Shown one piece after another: positions 33,025-41,922 of a stretch of 64,000 nt of DNA. The notes below the pieces were generated by a model. It was not told where the DNA came from, did no database searches, and was given only the letters and a program-made list of their open reading frames with translations. The position numbers were made by a program, and so were the translations under genes. Each line of letters begins with the position of its first letter. Within the stretch, counting starts at the first letter, position 1. The DNA is from Bacillus sp. FJAT-27264 (GTDB taxonomy: Bacteria; Bacillota; Bacilli; Paenibacillales; Paenibacillaceae): the NCBI RefSeq assembly GCF_001682855.1, contig NZ_MAQW01000031.1, positions 186,487-250,486 of the forward strand. Direction: 5' to 3'.

Positions 33025-33948
33025 ATGCTGACGACAGAACTTGCCGAACCGGTTGCCAGGCTACAGGGTGTGACCAAAAAAATCGGCTCCAAGACGCTGG
33101 TAAGCGATCTGACACTGGATATCCCGGCAGGCCAAATCTTCGGTTTTCTGGGGCCGAATGGCGCTGGTAAAACCACTACGATTCGGATGATGGTAGGCTT
33201 AATCTCGATCAGTCGAGGAGATATTTTGATCTGCGGCCGAAGCATTAAAGATCATTTTGAAGAAGCGGTGTCCCATGTCGGAGCTATCGTTGAGAATCCG
33301 GAGATGTACAAATTCCTGACTGGATATCAGAATCTCCGCCAATACGCGAGAATGGTAAGCGGCGTAACGAAGCAGCGGATCGATGAGGTAATAAAGCTGG
33401 TAGGGCTTGATAACCGAATTCATGATAAGGTGAAAACCTATTCCCTGGGAATGCGGCAACGGCTGGGTGTGGCCCAGGCACTGCTGCATCGGCCGAAGCT
33501 GTTGATTTTGGACGAGCCGACTAATGGATTAGATCCTCAGGGCATCCGCGAGCTGCGGGATTACCTGCGTCGGTTATGTCAGCAAGAGGGGACGACGGTT
33601 TTCGTATCCAGTCATTTGCTCTCCGAGATGGAGCTGATGTGTGATAGTGTAGCCATTATTCAAAATGGCCGGCTGGTGGATGTTAGACAGCTGAAGAATG
33701 TAGGCGATACAGTGGTAGCGGCGGCAGAAACCTTGTTCGAAGTGGATCAAGCGGAAACTGCGATGGTCTTGGTTGGCCGGGGGATTGTAAAGGATGGAGG
33801 CCTTGTGCTGGAAGTGACACGCGAGGAAATTCCGGCTTTGAATGAGCTGCTGGTCAAGGGTGGGGTTAAGGTGTACGGAATTAGGGCCTTGTCCCGTTCG
33901 CTGGAAGATCAATTCTTGGAAATGACCGGAGGTGAAGGCATTGGGTAA
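33025..33948 (+). CDS. ABC transporter ATP-binding protein (BcrA/CcmA-type)
   Basis: A 307-residue ATPase with all core motifs: Walker A GPNGAGKTTTIRM, signature SLGMRQRLGVAQALL, Walker B LLILDEPTNGLDPQG and the switch His in VFVSSHLLSEME. A C-terminal extension of about 90 residues is typical of bacitracin/lantibiotic-type ABC-2 exporters. It pairs with the permease that overlaps its 3' end. GAGAGGAAG precedes the ATG. Substrate unknown. Confidence 0.9.
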   Translation: MLTTELAEPVARLQGVTKKIGSKTLVSDLTLDIPAGQIFGFLGPNGAGKTTTIRMMVGLISISRGDILICGRSIKDHFEEAVSHVGAIVENPEMYKFLTGYQNLRQYARMVSGVTKQRIDEVIKLVGLDNRIHDKVKTYSLGMRQRLGVAQALLHRPKLLILDEPTNGLDPQGIRELRDYLRRLCQQEGTTVFVSSHLLSEMELMCDSVAIIQNGRLVDVRQLKNVGDTVVAAAETLFEVDQAETAMVLVGRGIVKDGGLVLEVTREEIPALNELLVKGGVKVYGIRALSRSLEDQFLEMTGGEGIG

Positions 33949-34729
33949 ATTCACGGGACTCATACATAATGAGAATATCAAAATCTACAGCAGGGCGCGT
34001 ACCTGGGTGATGCTGTTGATTCTGGCAGTCATGAGTGCGCTGATGCCAGTGTTGTTCTACTTCTCTGCCAGTGACAAGAGTCATCTCATGGGGCTTTGGG
34101 AGACCTTCCTGATGACTGTGAGTGTGGCCTTTTTCCTGAATACAATATTTACGGTTGTTGTGGCCTCTGACTCCATAGCGGGCGAATTTTCCTGGGGGAC
34201 CATCAAGCTATTATTGATTCGCCCGTGGAGCCGTTCCAAAATACTGCTATCCAAATACATTTCCATGGTGTTATTCAGTCTGCTAAGTACAGGGGTGCTG
34301 ATTGCGTTTGGTCTGGGCTCTGCATACCTGTTCTCTTCTCAGACGGGAGACGTTATGACTTCCCTGACGGGCTGGAGTCCTTCAGCCTATTCCTTTATGG
34401 ATTTGTTGTTCCGTTATGTTGAGTTGTTCTTGACCGCGACGCTGGCCTTTATGGTATCCAGTGTATTCCGGGCTAGCGGCCTGGCTATCGGTCTATCGTT
34501 GTTTATTATATTTGCCAAAAATCTGATTGTGATCATCTTCAACCCAGACCGATATGAGTGGGCGAAGTATCTGCTGTTCACCCATATGGACCTGCGGGTA
34601 TATCTGTCTTCGGATGTTGGTCCCGGAGGAGTCACACTAGGCTTCTCGATTGCCGTGCTGGCTGCGTACTATTTGCTGTTCCTGCTGATCGCCTGGATTG
34701 TGTTCCGCAAGCGGGATGTAGCGGCTTAG
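33941..34729 (+). CDS. ABC-2 type transporter permease
   Basis: A 262-residue integral membrane protein with about six membrane segments (WVMLLILAVMSALMPVLFYF, then VSVAFFLNTIFTVVVASDSI, ISMVLFSLLSTGVLIAFGLG, further ones and a final VLAAYYLLFLLIAWIVF). Conserved SIAGEFSWGTIKLLLIRPWSR is the ABC-2 coupling motif for contact with the ATPase. I use TTG 33941, well placed after GGAGGTGA; GTG 33932 is in frame but too close. It forms a two-gene exporter with the preceding ATPase. Confidence 0.85.
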   Translation: MGKFTGLIHNENIKIYSRARTWVMLLILAVMSALMPVLFYFSASDKSHLMGLWETFLMTVSVAFFLNTIFTVVVASDSIAGEFSWGTIKLLLIRPWSRSKILLSKYISMVLFSLLSTGVLIAFGLGSAYLFSSQTGDVMTSLTGWSPSAYSFMDLLFRYVELFLTATLAFMVSSVFRASGLAIGLSLFIIFAKNLIVIIFNPDRYEWAKYLLFTHMDLRVYLSSDVGPGGVTLGFSIAVLAAYYLLFLLIAWIVFRKRDVAA

Positions 34730-34739
34730 GCCCAAGCGA

Positions 34740-35186
34740 TTATCCAGCTTCACGTGCATTCTGCGCTTTGGCAGCACGTGCGGCGGCCTTGTCCGGCTTT
34801 GCCTGCTGTTCTTGCCCGCCCGCTGATTCCAGGGCGGGCTGTTTCATGTCTACCGAACCGTTCAAGAGGCTGCCTTCCATAATGTTAAGCGTGGCGGCTG
34901 AAATATTGCCATGCAGCTGGCCACTGCCCGTCATGATGAGCCTGCGGTTCGCGGTAACATCACCGTATACTTTTCCGGCAATAATAACCTCCTCCGCAGT
35001 AATGCTGGAGCGAACAGTTCCCTGTTCGCCCACAGTGACTGTACCGCTGCACTCAATTTCTCCGCTGAAGGTTCCTTCAATCCGTAAATTGGTGTCGCAA
35101 TGTACCTTACCTTCCAGGGTGCCTCCATGCCCGATCAATGAATCCGTGGATTTGATGGATGTGCTTTTTCCTCGTTTGTTCCACAT
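34740..35186 (-). CDS. Bactofilin (polymer-forming cytoskeletal protein)
   Basis: A 148-residue protein: a short N-terminal tail, a right-handed beta-helix of about 100 residues (SLIGHGGTLEGKVHCDTNLRIEGTFSGEIECSGTVTVGEQGTVRSSITAEEVIIAGKV pattern, hydrophobic every two residues) and an Ala/Lys-rich tail. Bactofilins polymerise without nucleotide and place cell-wall enzymes. The gene follows an M23 peptidase gene by 38 bases; such pairs act in cell shape in other bacteria. AGGAGG precedes the ATG. Confidence 0.88.
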   Translation of the reverse strand: MWNKRGKSTSIKSTDSLIGHGGTLEGKVHCDTNLRIEGTFSGEIECSGTVTVGEQGTVRSSITAEEVIIAGKVYGDVTANRRLIMTGSGQLHGNISAATLNIMEGSLLNGSVDMKQPALESAGGQEQQAKPDKAAARAAKAQNAREAG

Positions 35187-35224
35187 TTTATTTCCTCCTA
35201 TTCCATATGGACTGATACACAGCT

Positions 35225-36526
35225 TTAAGGCTTAACGTAAGTCAGTGGATTTACTGGATTGTTCTGCTTGACCACTTGAAAGTGAAGATGGGGGCCGGTG
35301 CTGCGCCCGGTACTGCCCACCAGACCGATTTTTTGTCCCTTGGCTACTTTCTCTCCAGGAGAGACATTCATTCCGCTAAGATGCATGTACCATGTCTCCA
35401 GTCCGTTCGGGTGCTTGACGACTATATATTTGCCTCTGGCGCCTTGCTGATCCACAGCGACGACTTCCCCGGAGAGGGCGGCAAAGACGGGATCTCCGTT
35501 TTTTGCTGCAATGTCAATCCCGGCATGGAAGGCAGATACGCTTTTAAACGGATCGGAGCGGTAGCCGAAATTCGAGGAGATGACTTTAGACAGCGTTGGC
35601 CACGTTACCCCGGATTCCAGTTTTTGCTTTTGGGCCTCCACTTGTTTGGCTTGCTTCTGGGCGGCCTGGGTGCTGGCTTCCTTAGCCTGATGAATGGTGT
35701 TGGAGATCCGACCCAGCATTTCATCCAAAATACTGTGAATTTCCTCGAAATCATCCTTGGTATTCTCGATCAGCTGAAAAGGATCATTCTGGTACACGGC
35801 GATATATTCACCGCCAACTTGTGGAGTTACCGTATCGCCAATGATGCCGCTCATGGCTCCGATCCGGAAGCGGATAGCGGTGGATGCGGGTGAGTCGGCG
35901 GGCTCCTTTACGAAGATTACAGAGGATGCTGTAGTAGTGGATGAATCCCCTTGGATACTGCTCGTTGTCTTACTGACTGTACTGACAGTAGTCTTGGCTG
36001 CGGTGGTGAGATCAATTGTAGCTGAGGCAGAGTTTTCTTTACTCGTAGTAGCAGTTGAGGAAGACTTCGCCGTGGAAGCAACAGAATGATCTTTATCCGT
36101 GCCGGTCTGACTCCCTGAGGCTGCTGCGGACGGTGCACCAGCTGGTGTAGCTTTCTCTTTGTCCAAAAGGGATTGCAGTTGCTTCTCCAGTTCACTTACA
36201 TTCTTCAACCGGTCCCTGATATTCTCGGCTTCTTCCGACAATTCCGTAACCTGGCTTCGTAGGTGTGACAACGACTGGTCTTTGTCCGCGACCTGCATTT
36301 CCATACGAAGATTGTTCAAGGATAGCGCAGCAGCTTCTGCTTCCAACTCGGCAATGGACTTCGATGCATGAAAATGCATAGAGGTGACCAGACTGGATAT
36401 AGATAGAGCGGCTGCAGCTGGCAGGGCCAACGCCATCGGCTTGGATAGCTGAAGCTGTCGGACCGGACGCCCGGCATCCCGGACAACGAGCAGTGTAATG
36501 CCGCTCTTATCTGGCTGACTTTTCAT
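35225..36526 (-). CDS. M23-family peptidoglycan endopeptidase
   Basis: A 433-residue membrane-anchored peptidase. One membrane segment (PMALALPAAAALSISSLVTSM), a coiled coil (about 55-120), a low-complexity Ser/Thr-rich linker (about 125-200), a middle region and a C-terminal LytM/M23 domain with metal ligands in HAGIDIAAKNGDP and GPHLHFQV. It probably cuts peptide cross-links, positioned by the bactofilin encoded just downstream. GGAAGGAG precedes the ATG. Confidence 0.9.
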   Translation of the reverse strand: MKSQPDKSGITLLVVRDAGRPVRQLQLSKPMALALPAAAALSISSLVTSMHFHASKSIAELEAEAAALSLNNLRMEMQVADKDQSLSHLRSQVTELSEEAENIRDRLKNVSELEKQLQSLLDKEKATPAGAPSAAASGSQTGTDKDHSVASTAKSSSTATTSKENSASATIDLTTAAKTTVSTVSKTTSSIQGDSSTTTASSVIFVKEPADSPASTAIRFRIGAMSGIIGDTVTPQVGGEYIAVYQNDPFQLIENTKDDFEEIHSILDEMLGRISNTIHQAKEASTQAAQKQAKQVEAQKQKLESGVTWPTLSKVISSNFGYRSDPFKSVSAFHAGIDIAAKNGDPVFAALSGEVVAVDQQGARGKYIVVKHPNGLETWYMHLSGMNVSPGEKVAKGQKIGLVGSTGRSTGPHLHFQVVKQNNPVNPLTYVKP

Positions 36527-36725
36527 AGCGTCTCCTTCCTGCGGCTTTAGGCAGCCGCTCCTGTATTGCTGCGGGCAGGCGGTGGATCGTTCCGCAGTTC
36601 TATCCGATTTGTCCTATTACTCTATGTATTCCATATCTTTCGAGAACATGACAATGGTTTGTTGGAAAATAGAAGAGCTTTGGCCGCGGTGGCTGCGCTC
36701 TTATTACTGAGGGGGAGTCAGCTGT

Positions 36726-38156
36726 ATGAAGGTGTTGGTCATAATTCTAGTTCTCTTTATTGTTCAGCTGGCTGTAATTCTGCTGCTTGAATTTAGGCGT
36801 CCACAGCGGGCGGTGGCTTGGATGTTCCTCACTTTCTGCTGCCCCCCGCTAGGGTTGCTTTTCTATTATGCACTGGGTCGTGATTTTCGGAGAAAACGTT
36901 CGGTGAACCGACAGTGCATTACCCAGCAGCCTGAAATACACGCTCATGTCTCCGGCAAAAGCCGTGTAGTCAAAAAGATGGAGGAGTGTGGGAATCCACA
37001 GTTCGCCCAGCAAAGAGAGCTGTTATCTCTGCTATCCGGATTGTCGAAAAGTCCGATTACCGGCTGTAATACAACTCGGCTGCTCTCCAGCACAGAAGAA
37101 GCGTACACTTCTATGCTGGAAGCGATGGAAGACGCCCGTGAGCATATTCATATGGAATTCTATATCTTTCGGGACGATGAGATCGGGGATCGATTCCAGG
37201 ATGTGATGATTCGCAAAGCCCGGCAGGGGCTTAAGGTACGCCTTCTGTGTGATGGGATGGGCAGTCATGCCCTGAGCCGCAGATATATCCAGACGTTGCG
37301 CAGAGCTGGTGCCGAGGTGCATTTCTTTTTGCCGCCACTGCTTTCGCTCTTGGAAGGGCGCTTCAATTATCGCAACCACCGTAAACTCTTGATCGTAGAT
37401 GGATTAGTGGGATTTACCGGCGGGATGAATGTGGGGGACGAGTATCTCGGCCGGAATCCTAAAATAGGCTACTGGCGAGATACACAGCTGCGTCTGGAGG
37501 GGGACGCTGTTTATTTTATACAATATGTCTTCTTGAAAGACTGGAAGTTGGCCTCCGGTGAAAAAGTAAGCCATCCTCGTCTGTTTCCAGTTCATGGCTG
37601 CGTAGGGAAAGAGGCGGTGAAGATTGTGCCAAGTGGGCCAGATGGCCAGATAGATGCCTCGCAAGAGATGTATTTTGGAGCCCTCAGTGCTGCGAAGAAT
37701 CGGATTTGGATTTCCTCACCGTACTTTATTCCCGATCCCGCTATTTGCCGGGCACTGAAGAGTGCAGTGCTCAAAGGGGTTGATGTCAGGATTGTTATCC
37801 CGGCAAAGCCAGACAACTGGGTAGTCTATTATGCATCCTTGTCTTATCTTGAGAATCTGCAGGATGCAGGCGTGAAATTCTATCGCTATACCAAAGGATT
37901 CATGCATGCCAAAATCATGGTTGCCGACGATTTGCTGGCTGCTGTAGGCAGCGTAAACCTTGATATGCGTAGCTTTTACTCCAATTTTGAGCTGACAGCA
38001 GTGCTGCTGGACCCTAAAGCTATATCAGCGGTTGCAGATGGATTTGAGCGGGATTTGAAGCACAGTGAGTTCATAAATCCGGAGCAATTTAGAGAGAGAG
38101 GCAGGCTTGTCAAGCTGGGTGAGGGCATTTGTCAGTTGTTATCACCACTTCTATGA
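36726..38156 (+). CDS. cls: Cardiolipin synthase
   Basis: A 476-residue phospholipase D-superfamily enzyme that joins two phosphatidylglycerols into cardiolipin. Two N-terminal membrane segments (VLVIILVLFIVQLAVILLL and AWMFLTFCCPPLGLLFYYALG) and two HKD motifs: NHRKLLIVDGLVGFTGGMN (about 216) and HAKIMVADDLLAAVGSVN (about 397). Length and motif spacing match bacterial Cls. GGGGGAG precedes the ATG. Confidence 0.92.
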   Translation: MKVLVIILVLFIVQLAVILLLEFRRPQRAVAWMFLTFCCPPLGLLFYYALGRDFRRKRSVNRQCITQQPEIHAHVSGKSRVVKKMEECGNPQFAQQRELLSLLSGLSKSPITGCNTTRLLSSTEEAYTSMLEAMEDAREHIHMEFYIFRDDEIGDRFQDVMIRKARQGLKVRLLCDGMGSHALSRRYIQTLRRAGAEVHFFLPPLLSLLEGRFNYRNHRKLLIVDGLVGFTGGMNVGDEYLGRNPKIGYWRDTQLRLEGDAVYFIQYVFLKDWKLASGEKVSHPRLFPVHGCVGKEAVKIVPSGPDGQIDASQEMYFGALSAAKNRIWISSPYFIPDPAICRALKSAVLKGVDVRIVIPAKPDNWVVYYASLSYLENLQDAGVKFYRYTKGFMHAKIMVADDLLAAVGSVNLDMRSFYSNFELTAVLLDPKAISAVADGFERDLKHSEFINPEQFRERGRLVKLGEGICQLLSPLL

Positions 38157-38318
38157 CAGGAAAAGTGACAAACAACAAAATTCTTGAACGTTTTTTACAT
38201 GAACCATTCATTATGGAACGTTTATTTATGATATAATAAAGTGTACAAATCAGAAATGTAAGAGATGAACCTCATAACTTATGTTTCAAAATTATACTGT
38301 AATTGTAGGGGGAGTTCT

Positions 38319-39221
38319 ATGAATGTGAGTCAAGAACTGTTTGCGAAAGAAGGCAGACCACAAAAGTCCGGAGCAATCAAAACGGCGAAGCTCGCGCAAC
38401 GAGTTGTTATGCTGGCCATAGGGGCAGCGATGATGTCGGTTGCACTGGAGATATTCCTTGTACCGAATCAGATGATTGACGGTGGTATTACAGGGATCTC
38501 GATCATGCTGTCGCATATCTTTGATATTCCCCTCGGTATTCTGTTGACGCTGCTTAACCTTCCATTTCTGGTGATCGGCTATAAGCAAATCGGTAAAACG
38601 TTCGCTTTGTCCACTTTATTTGCCGTAGTCCTGATGTCCATAGGAACCCAGTTGCTGCATCCTGTGAAACCTTTCACCTCGGATCCACTGCTGGCTGCCG
38701 TCTTTGGCGGTATCATTCTGGGTGTAGGCGTCGGGCTGGTTGTCCGTTACGGTGGATCGCTTGATGGTACGGAAATTGTGGCGATTCTGGTTGCCAAGAG
38801 ACTACCGTTTTCTGTAGGCGAAGTTGTAATGTTCTTTAACTTGTTTATTCTATCGGGTGCAGGCTTTGTCTTCGGCTGGAATAATGCAATGTTCTCACTT
38901 ATTGCCTATTATATAGCGTTCAAATTGATTGATATTACACTTGAAGGTTTGGATCAGTCGAAGTCGGTATGGATTATCAGCGAGAAATTCCGTGATATCG
39001 GAGAAGCGCTGACAGAGCGCCTTGGGCGTGGTGTTACTTATTTGGATGGAGAAGGCGGATTCTCCGGCGAGAACAAGAAAGTGATCTTTGTTGTTATTAC
39101 TCGTCTGGAAGAAGCTAAGCTGAAAGCCATTGTAGAGGATTGGGATTCTGACGCATTCGTTGCGATCGGTAATATCCATGATGTCAAGGGTGGACGCTTT
39201 AAGAAAAAATCCATCCATTAG
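38319..39221 (+). CDS. YitT-family membrane protein (DUF161/DUF2179)
   Basis: A 300-residue protein with five or six membrane segments (VVMLAIGAAMMSVALEIFLVPN, LGILLTLLNLPFLVIGY, others) in the N-terminal 200 residues, the conserved VRYGGSLDGTEIVAIL motif, and a C-terminal DUF2179 domain (about 220-300: ITRLEEAKLKAIVEDWDSDAFVAIGNIHDV..GG). The role of YitT proteins is unknown. I use ATG 38319 with GGGGGAG upstream; the frame is open further upstream from 38265. Confidence 0.88.
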   Translation: MNVSQELFAKEGRPQKSGAIKTAKLAQRVVMLAIGAAMMSVALEIFLVPNQMIDGGITGISIMLSHIFDIPLGILLTLLNLPFLVIGYKQIGKTFALSTLFAVVLMSIGTQLLHPVKPFTSDPLLAAVFGGIILGVGVGLVVRYGGSLDGTEIVAILVAKRLPFSVGEVVMFFNLFILSGAGFVFGWNNAMFSLIAYYIAFKLIDITLEGLDQSKSVWIISEKFRDIGEALTERLGRGVTYLDGEGGFSGENKKVIFVVITRLEEAKLKAIVEDWDSDAFVAIGNIHDVKGGRFKKKSIH

Positions 39222-39253
39222 CGAAGCTCGGGTGCGGGCTTTAACTCACTGAA

Positions 39254-39346
39254 AGAAGGTATATTTACGAACGATCGCTCAATAAATACGGCGGAACCAT
39301 CTTTATGTGCCGTATTCTTATATATAATACCTTCTAGATTTTTTAT
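39254..39346 (+). terminator. Branched terminator after the yitT-type gene
   Basis: AGAAGGTAT (39254-39262) pairs with ATACCTTCT (39327-39335). Inside is a second helix AATACGGC/GCCGTATT. T-rich sequence follows. Confidence 0.6.
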
Positions 39347-39359
39347 TAAAGGCATGAGA

Positions 39360-39408
39360 AAAAGCGCAAGCTGAAAGGGATACTGCATCCTGGGGCTTGC
39401 GCTTTTTT
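39360..39408. terminator. Bidirectional terminator between the yitT-type and SLH-protein genes
   Basis: AAGCGCAAGC pairs with GCTTGCGCTT, flanked by A5 and T6. Convergent genes on both sides. Confidence 0.85.
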
Positions 39409-39425
39409 GTATGGTTATAGTGTTA

Positions 39426-41729
39426 TTATGACGGTTGCACGGATCTCAGTGTGATCTGTTGTTCTTCGGAAAAGGACTTTTGGGTTCCAATGCCATCGGC
39501 ATCTGCTCTAAAGCGAATAAGGTAATCTCCGGTAGACGGAACTCGTTTATTATGCAGTTCGAAGGCGATGTCCTGCGAAGGACCTGTTATGTTTTTAATA
39601 GTCAGTGTGTGCCCATCATTACTTAATTGATCCGAGGTTATATTTCTCCACCCGTTCACGAATATAAGATCATTTGTGTTGAATGTCAGACCTTCCATTG
39701 AAACTTCCAGGATTCCATTCGAATAAGCTTCTCCCGTAATATAGTCAAAGCGGATCATGGATTGAAGAGATCCTGCTAAAAATGACTTGGAGAGTGCGAA
39801 CGCGGCTGGGTCAGGAAACCCAAAATAAGTTGAAGGCCGTGTTGGTACGGCTGGACGAGCTCCTTTTTGCAAAGTGAATGTAAAGGCATGTTCAGCATCG
39901 AGTGGAGACTCTTTGCCATCATCATTCGTAGAGGTAAGGATATAACTGTATCCACCTGCATCCAGATCTCCGATATTGGCGACAGAGAGTGATCCGTCTT
40001 CTTGGCTTAGGCCGAGAGTAACAGGAGCGCCTACATGATCCTCTTCATCCACGATGCCGTTCTCGTTAAGATCCTCCCAGCGATAAGCCTTTACTACAGC
40101 GTCCGGTTCACTAACTGCGCCAGTCAAGCCTCTAATTTGATCCTGTTCACCTTTGTAGTTATCAATCACTTCAAATTTTGAGATATCGACCGTTGGCACG
40201 TTTGATCCGATGATCTTATCCAGTGTTTTGGTAGCAGTGATTCCTGTTTTCGTTCCCGTTTTGGCTATAGGCGTAACCTCAAGTGTGAGATAGCTGCCGA
40301 GATCTTCGTCGGTCAATTGATAATATTGATTGGTGGCTCCAGAGATGGCTGTCTTGTTGGAAGCCTCCAGGGATTCAGAACGGTACCATTGATAATTCAA
40401 GGAATCAACCTCATCGTTCTCTGTGTCAATATAGTCAAAATCAGCAAGGAGTTGATCTCCCACAGTAGGCTCATCTCGTGAAATAATCTGTAAATCCTGA
40501 ATGGTCGGAGCTTCGTTTACGCCGGATAGATTTGAGCCCCGATACTCCTCTTTACTAAACGCATATGACGCATCTTCTCCTCCGAAATAAAGAACAGCAT
40601 CTGGTCCCGTCACATCTGAGACAATTTTAAAGCTAAATAAATCAACGACCGATGCCTTGGCGTTCACATGACCTTCTGTCAAAGCCGCATTTAAGACACG
40701 CACAAAATCTCTCATATCCTCATAGTTTTGATCGGCTGTGATCGTAGCGGTATTAACACCATCGCTAACTGTAAATGTTTTTGGCTGTTCCGTGAAGTTG
40801 CTATTGTAGATTCTTTTACTAAGTGCAAACGCAGACGATGTCTCGTAGACCGGAGTCGGTGTCGGTGTCAGCGTTGGAGTCGGTGTTGGTATTGGTGTCG
40901 GTGTCGGCGTTGGTGTTGGAGTTGGCTCCGGTGCCGGTGTTGGAGTCGGCGTCAGCGTCGGCTCAGGTGTCGCCGGCGTTGGCGAAGTCCAATTGCTGCT
41001 GTTAGTGCTTGTGGTAGTTGGTGTAGATTGTGGAACGACCACCCCTAATACCGGTTCCGGTGTTGCTGGCTGGCTCGGGTTCTCGGCATCCTGTTTAGAT
41101 TTTTCGACCAGGAATTTAGAAGCGACTAGAGCAACTTCCTGACGAAGTGCGCTGCTCTTCGGCCGGAAGGAACCGTCAGGATTACCTCTCATTAAGTTTA
41201 ATTCCAGTGCAGCGGCGACGGAATCCTTAGCCCAAGCAGAGATGGAGGATGCGTCACTGAAGGTTAAGTCTTTGCCTTTTCCGGTGATGTCAACAGCTAA
41301 GGCATTCATAAAAATAACAGCCATTTGTTCACGGGTCAGCGTATTCGCTCCTCCAAACAGCTCTCCGCCAATGCCTTTCACGAGTCCTGCCTTCACAGCA
41401 GCTTCCACGGCATTGAACGCATATGAAGTACTTGGTACATCACTAAACGTAGCTAACGCAGGTGGGGAAGTCAGATCAAGATTCAGCGTTTTTGCCAGAA
41501 TAATGGCGAAGTCTTGTCTGGAAATTAAGCCGGTCGGGTTAAATTTTCCATCTGTTGTTCCATTTATAATTCCTTTGTCCATTAATTCTAAGATTGCATC
41601 TTTCGCGTAAGAATTAGAGATATCAGCAAATGAAGCCGAAGCAAATGCGTGAGGTACTAAAGTACCAAGCAGCACAGTAGTAGATAACATAGCTATTGAT
41701 TTCTTCTTAAACGATGGTTTCTTACTCAT
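39426..41729 (-). CDS. SLH-domain surface protein
   Basis: A 767-residue secreted protein. Signal peptide (KKKSIAMLSTTVLLGTLVPHAFA), three SLH domains (about 32-215, with FADISNSYAKDAILELMDKGIINGT, then VKGIGG, and LMRGNPDGSFRPKSSALRQEVA), a Pro/Thr-Pro linker (about 235-300, PTPTPTPAPEPTPTP...), then beta-rich domains. The motif AFALSK occurs twice (about 300 and 645). SLH domains attach it to pyruvylated secondary wall polymer; the repetitive linker probably projects the rest from the wall. The function of the C-terminal region is unknown. Confidence 0.88.
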   Translation of the reverse strand: MSKKPSFKKKSIAMLSTTVLLGTLVPHAFASASFADISNSYAKDAILELMDKGIINGTTDGKFNPTGLISRQDFAIILAKTLNLDLTSPPALATFSDVPSTSYAFNAVEAAVKAGLVKGIGGELFGGANTLTREQMAVIFMNALAVDITGKGKDLTFSDASSISAWAKDSVAAALELNLMRGNPDGSFRPKSSALRQEVALVASKFLVEKSKQDAENPSQPATPEPVLGVVVPQSTPTTTSTNSSNWTSPTPATPEPTLTPTPTPAPEPTPTPTPTPTPIPTPTPTLTPTPTPVYETSSAFALSKRIYNSNFTEQPKTFTVSDGVNTATITADQNYEDMRDFVRVLNAALTEGHVNAKASVVDLFSFKIVSDVTGPDAVLYFGGEDASYAFSKEEYRGSNLSGVNEAPTIQDLQIISRDEPTVGDQLLADFDYIDTENDEVDSLNYQWYRSESLEASNKTAISGATNQYYQLTDEDLGSYLTLEVTPIAKTGTKTGITATKTLDKIIGSNVPTVDISKFEVIDNYKGEQDQIRGLTGAVSEPDAVVKAYRWEDLNENGIVDEEDHVGAPVTLGLSQEDGSLSVANIGDLDAGGYSYILTSTNDDGKESPLDAEHAFTFTLQKGARPAVPTRPSTYFGFPDPAAFALSKSFLAGSLQSMIRFDYITGEAYSNGILEVSMEGLTFNTNDLIFVNGWRNITSDQLSNDGHTLTIKNITGPSQDIAFELHNKRVPSTGDYLIRFRADADGIGTQKSFSEEQQITLRSVQPS
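40855..40980. repeat. Low-complexity tandem repeats encoding the Pro/Thr linker
   Basis: Repeats of GGTGTCGG/GGTGTTGG type units that encode alternating Thr-Pro in the SLH protein (minus strand). Such tracts may change length by slippage. Confidence 0.7.
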
Positions 41730-41875
41730 AGCCTTCTTTCCCCCTTCAAATTGCTACATGCGACAATTCCCTCGAAAAGTCGACAATATCTGCGCAGCTA
41801 ATTGTACAACTTACTGCTGAACGTATTCTGGACAATCCCTAGTAGGAAATTTATTTTTGCCCTGAAAATGAAACG

Positions 41876-41906
41876 AAAAAAAGCCCCCATTTTTAAGGAG
41901 GGCTTC
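41876..41906 (-). terminator. Terminator of the NHEJ operon
   Basis: Read on the minus strand, GCCCTCC pairs with GGGGGC followed by a T-run (TTTTTTT). It lies right after the polymerase gene. Confidence 0.75.
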
Positions 41907-41922
41907 TTGAATTTTGTGCTTT

